In this document: positions 9,526-17,894 of the stretch, in pieces
How positions within the stretch are numbered: position 1 is the stretch's first letter
Layout of the letters: the number at the start of each line of letters is the position of its first letter
Origin: Hepatocystis sp. ex Piliocolobus tephrosceles
Taxonomy: Eukaryota > Apicomplexa > Aconoidasida > Haemosporida > Plasmodiidae
Reading direction: 5' to 3'
Assembly: GCA_902459845.2 (NCBI GenBank)
Contig: CABPSV020000372.1
Location: forward strand, 1-17,894
DNA length: 17,894 nucleotides
The notes under the pieces: model-generated
What the model saw: only the letters and a program-made list of their open reading frames with translations
Told to the model about the DNA's origin: nothing
Databases searched by the model: none
Made by a program: the position numbers and the translations under genes

Positions 9526-9559
<34 letters not shown>
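9526..9559. repeat. (TA)17 microsatellite
   Basis: Pure TA run. Two further TA runs, at 9647-9672 and 9800-9823, make this a microsatellite cluster upstream of the SR gene. Confidence -1.
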
Positions 9560-9563
<4 letters not shown>

Positions 9564-9641
9564 AATTGTATTGTATTTTCCAACCTACTAAAATGTATAT
9601 GAACTGTGGGGTAAAAAAAAAATAAAATAATTTCTGGTTTA

Positions 9642-9678
<37 letters not shown>

Positions 9679-9930
9679 TCAACAAATGATTATATATACA
9701 TATTTTTCTACAGATAAATAATTTTACTTAAAAAAATATATAATGTAAAATTATTGGAAAAAAAAGATTTGTGCGCATAAATCATTTAACATATATATGT
9801 ATATATATATATATATATATATAAAACATGTTTGATATGTATTTTAATTTCTTTTGAAATATTTTTAATATCATTTATATAATTTTTATTATTCTTTGTT
9901 TTGTTATATGTTTATTTTATAACTATTTTT

Positions 9931-10084
9931 CCTTTTCTTTTATGTTCCTCATCCCCTTTTTTTCTCTCTCTTCTCTTTGTTTTCTCTCATCATCTCTTCT
10001 CTTTCTTTTCTCACATCACCTCTTATCTTTTCCTCTTTTCATCTTCTTTGTTTCAATCTTTCCTTTTTTTTTTTTTTCTTTTTT
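9931..10084 (+). promoter_or_regulatory. Pyrimidine-rich tract upstream of the SR gene
   Basis: Over 154 nt of the plus strand I count only about 14 purines. Unlike the ordinary T tracts it is rich in C, with many TCTC and CTTC motifs. It ends about 120 nt before the SR gene ATG, so it is likely in the 5' leader or core promoter. It could be a binding region for pyrimidine-tract RNA-binding proteins or a strand-asymmetric promoter element; that role is inference. Confidence -1.
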
Positions 10085-10205
10085 ATAACACATATATACA
10101 GTATTACTATATATACATATTTTGTTATAAAGTTGTTAAAAATCGTTGTCCAACAGTTAATTTAAATATAATAATTTTAACTTATTGTGATTTAGAACTC
10201 ATAAA

Positions 10206-13106
10206 ATGAGCTATAAATCATCAAGATATAACAAAGTCACACCTTGTGTATTTGTAGGAAATTTACCAGGAAATGTTATAGAAGAAGAAGTATACGAACT
10301 GTTTGGGAAGGTTTGTATGCATGTATATATACATATACATACGTTTTTATTATATATGTCCTAGTACTATAGTTGCAATTTTTTATAAATTCCATTTTTG
10401 TATTTATTAATTTTTATGTGCATTTTTATTTATATCGAATTAAAGGATTTAATATATGTATAATATGTACTGTAAGTTTTGTATATCATTATTAAATATA
10501 TACATACATATATATATATACAAATATTTTATTTTATGTTATTTTTTTTTTTTTTTTAGTTTGGACGTGTAAAATATATTGATATAAAAAAAGGAAAAAT
10601 TTCTAACACCACTTCATTTGCTTTTGTTCATTATTACAACATTAAGTAACTATTAGAAAAATTGAAAAAAAACATATACTAACGAAAATTTTATCACAAT
10701 ATATGTATATGTATATATATTTATTTTGATAATATAATATATGTATATTTTTATATATTTTTTTTGAGAATTTCCATTATTTTACATTGACTATTATATA
10801 TATATTTTTTTTAATAGAGATGCAGAATATGCAATTCGAAAAAGAGATGGGTATAATTTTGATGGTTTTCGATTACGTGTTGAATTTTCAGGAGAAAATA
10901 GAAGGTATGAATTATAATATCTTTTAAACTTCAAAAAAAATATAATAACAAAAAAATAAATAAGAAAACATAAAATTCGAATATATATCATATATCCTGT
11001 GTGTACTGTTCTTTATGTTATATATATATTTTTTTTTATTTATTTTTTTTATACAGTTTTGCTAAATATAGGAAAAAAGAAGATATGGTAGGTCCTCTAT
11101 TAAGGACAGAACATCGACTTATTGTTAGTAATTTACCTGAAAATTGTAAATGGCAACAATTAAAAGATATTATGCGACAATGTGGTGATGTCGGATATGC
11201 AAATATTGAAAATGGGAAAGGTATTGTAGAGTTTATTAAATATGATGACATGTTACATGCAATTGACAAATTTGATGGAGCAGAGTTTAAAGTTTTTGAT
11301 CAGATTACAAACATTAAAGTTAGAAAACATAAACACAAACACTTTTCTCCTCCTATGAAAAGTTATAAAAATGATTATAATTATTTAAGATTTAAAAAAA
11401 GACGTAATCACAGTAATGATGAATCAGAATCATCAGATAAAAATATATCTAGGTCAAGAAAACACAATAAATACAACAATTTATCAAATAAAAAAAATAA
11501 TAGATATAACAGCTATGATAGTAGTTCAAGTTATTATAATAATAAAAGTAGTAAGTATGATAAAAATGGAGGGAAAACAAATAGACATAAAAGAAAAAGA
11601 AGTCGCAACCCATATGAATATATCAATCATAAAAACAGCCGTAATGCTGAATCAATTAATTCTTCAAGAAGTTATCATGGATATAACAAAAGAGGAAGAA
11701 ATAAAGATAATTCAAATGATACACTAAGCAAAAGGTCTGGTACATATAAACAAAAAGAAAACAGAAAAAGTAATAGTTTTAGTAAAAGTGTGAGTAGAAG
11801 CAGAAACACACGAAGAGATTTAAGTGAAGATAAACGCAAAAATATGAGTAGAAGCAGAAGTGAACAAAGAAGTTTAAGTCATGATAGGAGTGTAAGTCAT
11901 GATAGGAGTGTAAGTCGTGATAGGAGTGTAAGTCGTGATAGGAGTGTAAGTCGTGATAGGAGTAGAAGTCGTGATAGGAGTAGAAGTCGTGATAGGAGTA
12001 GAAGTCGTGATAGGAGTAGAAGTCGTGATAGGAGTAGAAGTCGTGATAGGAGTGTAAGTCGTTACAGTAGTAGAAGTCATGATAGACGTGTAAGTAGTGA
12101 TAGGAGTAGAAGTCGTGATAGGAGTAGAAGTCGTGATAGAAGTGTAAGTCCTGGTAGGAGTAGAAGTCATGATAGGGGTGTAAGTCATGATAAGGGTGTA
12201 AGTCATGATAGAAGTGTAAGTCACGATAGGAGTAGAAGTCGTGAAAGAAGCATAAATGAACATATAAATAGTGATAATGAACGAAATAGTATAAGTAAGA
12301 GTCTAGAAAAAGAAGAAAGTCCAAGTGTTAGAGAAAGTAAAAAAAGAAATAGTACTTTACCTAATACATCTCGTAAAAGCCATTCGGATGAAAGTATAAA
12401 CAAAACAAAAGAAGAGGAACAAATAAATGAAGAGGAACAAATAAATGAAGAGGAACAAGTAAATAAAGAGGAACAAGTAAATGAAGAAGAACAAGTAAAT
12501 GAAGAAGAACAAGTAAATGAAGAGAAAGAAGTAAATGAAGAGAAAGAAGTAAATGAAGAGAAAGAAGTAAATGAAGAAGAACAAGTAAATGAAGAACAAG
12601 TAAATAAAGAGAAAGAAGTTATAGAAGTAGAACAAGTAAATGAAAAGAAAGAAGTTATAGAAGTAGAAGATGGTGAAGGTGGTGAAGATGGTGAAGATGG
12701 TGAAAGAGATACACAAAATGAAATAAATAAAGAATTTGATGAACCTATAAACGGCTATAAATCAAATAATGATTCAGTTCAAGAAAAAACTTTGGAAGAC
12801 AACATAAACAATAATGTAGAAATAGTAGGAACTCGTAAATCGGTAAGAAAAACTACAAATACTTTAAAGAAAAATAAAAAAATAAATAATAAAAACAACA
12901 AAGAAAATGATAATGATGTTAATGAAGATGAAGACTTAAATATTTTAAATGGTGAAAATAATAATAATGAACTTAATTCTTTAGAAGATAATGACAAAAA
13001 AAAAAATGTTTCAAATAATGAAAAAACTAAAAAAGTACCAGCTGTTGACATAAAACCAAAAAGGGGTAGGAGAGGAAGAAAAAAAGCCAACACGGAGGAA
13101 AATTAA
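10206..13106 (+). CDS. SRSF4: SR-family splicing factor with two RRMs (SRSF4-like), four exons
   Basis: Exons are 10206-10310, 10560-10645, 10818-10904 and 11057-13106, joining in frame to 776 codons with stop (775 residues). All introns are GT...AG with T-rich 3' ends. RRM1 (about 13-92) has VFVGNL as RNP2 and SFAFVHY as the RNP1-like strand. RRM2 (about 112-183) has RLIVSNL and KWQQLKDIMRQCGDV, the family position of the SR-protein signature SWQDLKD. Next come a basic Ser/Arg linker, 21 RS-type hexapeptides (365-490), an acidic EEEQVN array (about 545-630) and a basic end (PKRGRRGRKK). SR proteins select splice sites and bind exonic enhancers in the nucleus; RS serines are phosphorylated by SRPK/CLK kinases. 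The name SRSF4 is recalled from P. falciparum annotation. An in-frame ATG at 11001 lies inside intron 3 and would remove RRM1, so I reject it as the start. The long acidic/basic tail is additional to the usual mammalian layout. Confidence -1.
10311..10559 (+). other. Intron 1 of the SR gene
   Basis: 249 bp between GGG-AAG|GTTTGT and a T-rich tract ending TTTAG|TTT. It is phase 0, and removing it joins ELFGK to FGRVKYI within RRM1. If retained, an in-frame TAG appears about 18 codons in. Confidence -1.
10646..10817 (+). other. Intron 2 of the SR gene
   Basis: 172 bp between ATT-AA|GTAACT and TTAATAG|AGATGC, phase 2. If retained, the next full codon after AAG is TAA, an immediate stop. Confidence -1.
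10905..11056 (+). other. Intron 3 of the SR gene
   Basis: 152 bp between AGA-AG|GTATGA and TTATACAG|TTTTGC, phase 2, joining RRM1 to the linker before RRM2. If retained, translation stops at a TAA within four codons of the AGG formed at the junction. Confidence -1.
11871..12248 (+). repeat. 18-bp coding array forming the RS domain
   Basis: Twenty-one 18-bp units encode hexapeptides of the SRSRDR type (variants SVSRDR, SVSHDR, GVSHDK, SVSPGR). The five central SRSRDR units are nearly identical in DNA, and units at both ends are more diverged. Serine is written almost only as AGT. The antisense frames are also open, but only as shadows of the repeat. Confidence -1.
12411..12668 (+). repeat. 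18-bp coding array, acidic EEEQVN repeats
   Basis: About eleven hexapeptide units (EEEQIN, EEEQVN, EEKEVN, one shortened EEQVN) pass into two longer KEVIEVE units and then a DGEGGEDGEDGE stretch. The charge is strongly negative, opposite to the RS array before it. This region is probably extended or helical and may balance the basic RS segment. Confidence -1.
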
Positions 13107-13252
13107 ATATAAGATAAATTAAAATTTAGTAATATATATATATATATATATAATACTTTTAAACGTAATATAATATTTTAAATAATTTTAAACTAAAAAT
13201 ATAAATATTTGAAAAAGTAAATGAGAAAAAAAAAAAAAAAAAAAAAAAAAAC

Positions 13253-13468
13253 AAACATCTTATTGTCATTAATCAAACACCTTATTGTCATTAATCAAAC
13301 ATCTTATTGTCATTAATCAAACATCTTATTGTCATTAATCGAATATCTTATTGTCATTAATCAAACAGCTTATTGTTATTAATCAAACATTCGATTATTA
13401 TTAATCAAACATACTATTATTATTAATCAAACATTCGATTATTATTAATCAAATATCCTATTATTAAT
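13253..13468. repeat. 22-bp tandem array downstream of the SR gene
   Basis: Nine full units of AAACATCTTATTGTCATTAATC and one partial unit follow a 26-nt A run. Units 1-4 are almost identical (one T/C change); units 6-10 drift towards ATTATTATTAATC. Units 7 and 9 are identical to each other and differ from unit 8. It is probably in or just beyond the 3' untranslated region of the SR gene. Confidence -1.
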
Positions 13469-13839
13469 TTTGAATTTACTATTTTTTTTTTTTTTAATAT
13501 AAAAATTATATTAAAGAATAAATTGACAAAATTATACTTAAAAATAAAGATATATATTATTAATATTTATAAATGTTTTATTTGTTTTATAGTGTAATAT
13601 ATATACATTAACTGAAATTTTTTTTTATTAATGTAACCTGTTCTTTTTAAATGTTTTGTTTATTGTTTAGCAATTGTAAAAATCTTATAAAGATTTTAAT
13701 TAATGTGTATTTTAATAAATATGTTATAGGTTCTTTTGCTTTTTAATTTATTAAAAAAAATTATTTGCAATGTAAAAATATGCTTTTATTATTTAATAAT
13801 TGCGTACATATAATACATTTATATTTTTTACAATTACAT

Positions 13840-13841
<2 letters not shown>

Positions 13842-13889
<48 letters not shown>
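13842..13889. repeat. 48-nt poly(dT) tract
   Basis: Uninterrupted T run, equal by my count to the one beside the kelch start codon. It lies about 740 bp beyond the SR gene stop. Runs at the sequencing limit may be miscounted. Confidence -1.
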
Positions 13890-16160
13890 CAATAATTGAA
13901 AACGGATAAATGAAAAATATGTATTCAACAAATTATGTAACATATATGTATATGTATATATATTTGTTTAAAATGGATGCAACTTCTAAAATGTCAATAT
14001 ACTTTATATTTTAACGATAGGATCACACAATTCTTTCAAATTAAGTATTCTATTTTATTTTTACTAAAAGGCAACAAACAACACATTTGTTTATACTCAA
14101 CTTTAAAATATGATCCATTGTATATATTAAAGGTAACAACTCTGAAAACTGTAAAATATCATCATTTTTTATAGTTCACAGTGTACACTAGTTACTAAAC
14201 TTTTTACCATATACATAAAATATCAACACTTAACGTTTTTACTTTTTTCATTTAGAATGAGTTATATAAACTAAAACGTAGAAAAAAAAAAAAAAAAAAA
14301 AATATATATATATGTTTCCTTTTTAAAGTAAAAAAAAAAAAAATGAAATTTATAAAATACAGTTTTTATTTTATTATTCAGCTGAAATGAAGTTAAATTA
14401 TATTTTTCATATTAACTTTTTGCTTGATATTTAAAAACACTAGAACGTAATAAAATGTAAAAAAACTATTTTAAGTTAATACGTTTTAATACAACATTCT
14501 ACTATTTATTTATTATATTACACATAAAAGTATTATAAAAATGTTAAAAAATACAGCGTTTTGTCCGTTTAATTTACATCTTTCATTATCACATATGCGT
14601 TCCATAAAGCTATATAATTAATAAAGTTATATAATTTATTTCTCGCAAGTCTTTTTACATTAAAATACAAATTGGTGAATAAACCAGTGGTAGTGTATTA
14701 ATGTTTTATGTTATAGTAATGAAATATATAAAAAAAAAAAAAAAAAATTATAAAACTGTTTTGTTCGCATTTATGTACCATTGTTTGTGTATATCAAAAA
14801 AAAAATAAAAAATGTGCAACACTAAAAAACAATTCCAAAACAACTTTCCTGCTTAATATTAATCATATATATTTTTGCTAATTGTTAATAGGTATATGAT
14901 TTATATATATATATATATATATATACATCAAAATTTTGCATAATAGCTATTTAACTATACAATATAACATAACATATCTCTTGCTTAAAAAAAAAATGTA
15001 CAAAGTTCGATTTGTATAATATATACTGCAACAACCTAATATTCCATATATTTTTTTGATGAATAAATTATACAAAATGTTTAAAAAAAAGACTCTTAAT
15101 ATATAGCTTTTTTTAACCTTTTTTTTTTTTGTTTTAAATGCTTAAAAAAAAAATTATATAAAAATCTTTCTAATTTTATAAAAATATAATTTGTTTTAAA
15201 ATTTTCATATATTATGTGAATGTGTAAAAATTCTTATATTACATTCTTCTTTAAATGTGGACATTAACGACACAATACTTTCATACCATTTATAAAATAT
15301 ATGTATATACATAGCTTAATGTAGCTTACATATTTACTGCATATTAGTTGTAACATTCGGTTATGTTAGTTTTCATATATTTATATATATTCTTATAAAG
15401 TACAAAAAATGTAACAAAAAGCAAATAATTTTTTTTTTAATTCTACTTCTAAATAATTCGAATTCACCTTATTTATATGTTCGTATTCACAATTCATAAC
15501 TATATAAATAATTTATCTATATATCGTTTTTTTTTTTTTTTTTTTTTACATATGAATAGTACAATTGGGTGTGTAAATTATAGCTATGGTAAAAATAAAT
15601 TATATATATTTTGTATGTTGCCATGTTTTAATGCTATTATAACTTTGGTAAATTATATATGTATTCTCATAACATGTGCGTTGCAGTAAAAAAAGTAAAA
15701 AAGGCATCTTACATTTTATAATTCTATTTACAAAATGCAAATGTCTATAAAATTTATATGTTCACTACACATTGAAAAATTATTATACATTTGCACCCAT
15801 AATATTTATAAATGTAGTTATATATGTAATGTAAACAATTACATGATTAACTATTTTAATTATGTATTATCATTAAATAAAGTAATCATAAAAAAAATCT
15901 TTATTAAAAAAATGAATCATAAAAAAAAAAAAAAAAAAAAGAAGAAAAAAAAAGACACATTTAAAAGATAATTAAAAAACTTATATATAAACATAAATTT
16001 GTATTTTTTATTTTGTGGTTAAAAATATAATATAGATAAGCATTTTTCAAAAAAAATAATAATTGAATTTATATATCATTTGATCACTAACACATGTGTA
16101 AATATTGTATATTTATTTTAAAAACAAAAATGCAACTTTACATTAAAAAAAAAAAAAAAA

Positions 16161-17586
16161 AAAGAAAAATATAAGTACATGCTGAGATAACAGAAATTGT
16201 TGAAGTATTCAAAAAAAAGTGAAAGTTTAATAAAACATAAATATATTATAAAAATATTATATGGTTTTTAAAATTACAAAATAATCTAAAAATTGTAATA
16301 AAGTTTAGAGTGTATATGTAATTATATTATTTATTCAGCGATTGTGCATTATGTATCATTTTTTTGAAAAAGCGTTTTTTTAAAAAATGTAATAACATGT
16401 CTAAATGAATAATTAAGTTACCAACATAATAACCATCAATTGAACACATTGCAGTATATATTTTTTTATATTAACAAATCTTTCATTACAAAAACACATA
16501 TTAACATTTATTTATGTTTACCTATATTTCTGATATATGTGAAAATTATGTATTAAAACTTATTTAAGTAGTGTAAAACACAAAACGACATTATACCATC
16601 TAAACGGTTGTTAATGATAAATTACAATGCACTATAAATCATTGGTAAAAAATAACATCATATAAATGATATATCGTATGTAGTATATAATATATTATAT
16701 GTAATTAATGGTAAAAAAAAACAGTAATAGATTAAAAGCAATGAATTGTGAATAATATATTAAAAATAATGTAAACGATATATTGAAAAATCAATACAAA
16801 AGGTAATAGACATGAATCATTAAAAAATTGAAATGTGTGTCCTTCAATAAAATACATTGCTGATATTTATTCGATTGTACTTACAATACACAAGTCATGT
16901 TTTTTTGTTAAAAATTATTGTTTTTAAATTTTCTTAGTGCACATATATTAATGTATAACATATATTGTATAATTAATGAAACAAACGAGAAATTGTTAAA
17001 AATATGATAAATATATGTTAAATACTATAATACAAATAACAAAAACGCGCAGTATCATCTTCAATAAAGTTGTTTTTACATAAATCAAATGAGAAAAAAG
17101 GTAAAAATGTGATGTAAAATGATAAAAAAAATGCATGATACTTCCAATGATTCTAAATAACAAAAATATAAGTTTAAAAATACAAACATCATGTAAAACG
17201 GTTTCTAAAGAACATTCATATAAATATTATATAATATTGTAAATTTGTTCCATTTTGGAAAATTAAATAAAGGCAAGTGAATTAAACATATGTATATTAT
17301 TATATAACAAAATTTGTTACTCTTTAATATATGAATACAATTATAATTATTTCTCCATTGATATATTAATATTTAAGATACAGTGATTTATGTAGAAAAA
17401 TAACTTTCTATTAAATCATGTTTTTCAAAAAGAGAACAAAATAGTTTTAAATAATTAAACAAAAAATGTCTCAATGATTAAATAAAATGTAAAAAACATA
17501 TTATACTATATGATTAATTATTATCTATATTTTAAATAATATTTATATGTAACATGTTTAAAAGTTAATAATAAATATTTACACCT
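16161..17586. other. Homopolymer-poor AT-rich DNA flanking the putative centromere
   Basis: No gene seen. In contrast to all other intergenic DNA here, I find no A or T run of ten or more; the longest is about nine. GC is still low (roughly 12-17% by eye). Short frames have no biased composition or similarity. I interpret it as the flank of the AT-rich core that follows. Confidence -1.
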
Positions 17587-17894
17587 AATTAATTATTTAT
17601 TTTACTTATCACTAATTTAATTTAATTTAATTATGTATTTTTAACTATAATTAATAAATTAATTTAATTAATTCATCTATTAATAATTTAATTATAATTT
17701 ATTTATAATTTAATTATATTTTAATTAATAACTTATTTATTAATATGTTAATTAATTTATTTATTTTATTAATTAATAAATTAATTTAATTAGTTATTTA
17801 TTTTATTTATTAATATGTTAATTAATTTATTTATTTTATTAATTAATAAATTAATTTAATTAGTTATTTATTTTATTTATTAATATGTTAATTA
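17587..17894. other. Putative centromere core, left part
   Basis: GC falls from about 12% to roughly 3% (about 6 G/C in 17701-17894 by my count), made of short TTAATT/AATTAA words rather than homopolymers. It ends in a perfect 70-bp tandem repeat. Known Plasmodium falciparum centromeres are about 2-2.5 kb domains of over 97% AT with imperfect AT repeats, bound by CENP-A (CenH3). The match is in composition and repeat style only; the domain continues beyond the window, so size cannot be checked. Confidence -1.
17733..17894. repeat. Perfect 70-bp tandem repeat
   Basis: The marker TAATATGTTA recurs at 17741, 17811 and 17881. Every base from 17733 matches the base 70 positions later up to the window end (2.3 copies visible, no mismatch seen). 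The only G in each unit comes from TATG and TTAG. A 21-bp segment at 17650-17670 also occurs inside the unit (17772-17792), suggesting an older, decayed relative to the left. Confidence -1.

Larger units (their letters stand above)
6827..10205. other. Intergenic region between citrate synthase and the SR gene
   Basis: These 3.4 kb hold no convincing protein gene. They contain the citrate synthase 3' region with its 14-bp array, T tracts at about 7263-7291, 8008-8046 and 9358-9382, several (TA)n microsatellites, a compound (TA)n(AG)n at about 7809-7834, one GC-enriched island at 7853-7951, and a long pyrimidine tract at 9931-10084 just before the SR gene. Open frames in the region are Tyr-Ile or Phe runs from simple repeats. 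Confidence -1.
13107..16160. other. AT-rich non-coding DNA downstream of the SR gene
   Basis: No supported gene. The stretch holds the SR gene 3' region, a 22-bp tandem array (13253-13468), long A/T tracts (13226-13251, 13842-13889, 14282-14300, 15903-15920, 16145-16162 approximately) and TA runs (13132-13152, 14901-14924). Two slightly GC-richer patches, near 13970-14200 and 15545-15690, have short open frames without recognisable similarity. Confidence -1.

Noticed and set aside
8305..9685. Tyr-Ile repeat frames on both strands
   Set aside because: They are (TA)n microsatellites read as protein.
9901..10209. Ser/Phe/Leu-rich frames before the SR gene
   Set aside because: They translate the pyrimidine tract and overlap the true SR start in another frame.
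11001..11056. ATG at 11001 as the SR gene start
   Set aside because: It lies in intron 3, gives a Tyr/Phe/Leu leader and drops RRM1; three upstream exons join in frame with GT/AG sites and complete RRM1.
11871..12248. RS array as a CRISPR or other DNA repeat-spacer array
   Set aside because: There are no spacers, the period is 18 bp in frame, and it encodes a typical RS domain in a eukaryotic gene.
11779..12716. Minus-strand Tyr/His/Asp, Thr-rich and Phe/Ile frames
   Set aside because: Antisense shadows of the two 18-bp coding arrays in the SR gene.
13056..13085. C-terminal KRGRRGRKK as an AT-hook
   Set aside because: The AT-hook core needs Gly-Arg-Pro; here Pro is missing, so only a basic, possibly nuclear-localising tail can be claimed.
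15735..15971. 78-codon frame ending in poly-Lys
   Set aside because: Its Lys run comes from an A tract; no similarity, composition is that of intergenic DNA, and no splice partner was seen.

Overview
The window looks like nuclear DNA of a malaria parasite, Plasmodium, most likely P. falciparum or another member of subgenus Laverania. Coding blocks are AT-rich and rich in Asn and Lys with low-complexity inserts. Intergenic DNA is extremely AT-rich, with many long poly(dA:dT) and (TA)n tracts, and introns are short and AT-rich. The gene trio KLHDC4-like kelch protein / mitochondrial citrate synthase / SR splicing factor matches, from memory, the adjacent P. falciparum chromosome 10 genes named kelch protein K10, citrate synthase and SRSF4, read here in inverse chromosomal order. 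That assignment is recall, not a database search.

Layout. (1) 1-2388, minus strand: a kelch beta-propeller protein cut by the left edge. Five kelch repeats are followed by a long disordered insert. A sixth blade seems to begin just as the sequence runs out. (2) 2389-4969: a divergent intergenic region serving both flanking promoters, with a 48-nt T tract and a roughly 25-bp tandem repeat. (3) 4970-6826, plus strand: intron-free mitochondrial citrate synthase with intact catalytic residues and a long Asn/Thr N-terminal extension. (4) 6827-10205: a 3.4-kb intergenic region with a 14-bp tandem array right after the citrate synthase stop, a GC-enriched island at 7853-7951 and a 150-nt pyrimidine tract upstream of the next gene. 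(5) 10206-13106, plus strand: a four-exon SR protein gene (two RRMs, RS array, acidic array, basic tail). I resolved its three introns by splice sites and frame. (6) 13107-17894: no convincing gene. A 22-bp tandem array follows the SR gene. Homopolymer tracts disappear after about 16160. The last 300 bases fall to about 5% GC (about 3% after 17701) and end in a perfect 70-bp tandem repeat. I interpret this as the edge of a Plasmodium centromere core that continues past the window.

The three genes are housekeeping functions (kelch scaffold, TCA cycle, pre-mRNA splicing) with no evident pathway link; their adjacency looks like ordinary synteny. I found no new multi-gene system. The most useful leads are the putative centromere edge, the SR gene architecture in which every retained intron creates an early stop and exon 3 is symmetric, the pyrimidine-rich SR leader, the large loop insert inside the kelch propeller, and the unexplained GC-enriched intergenic island.
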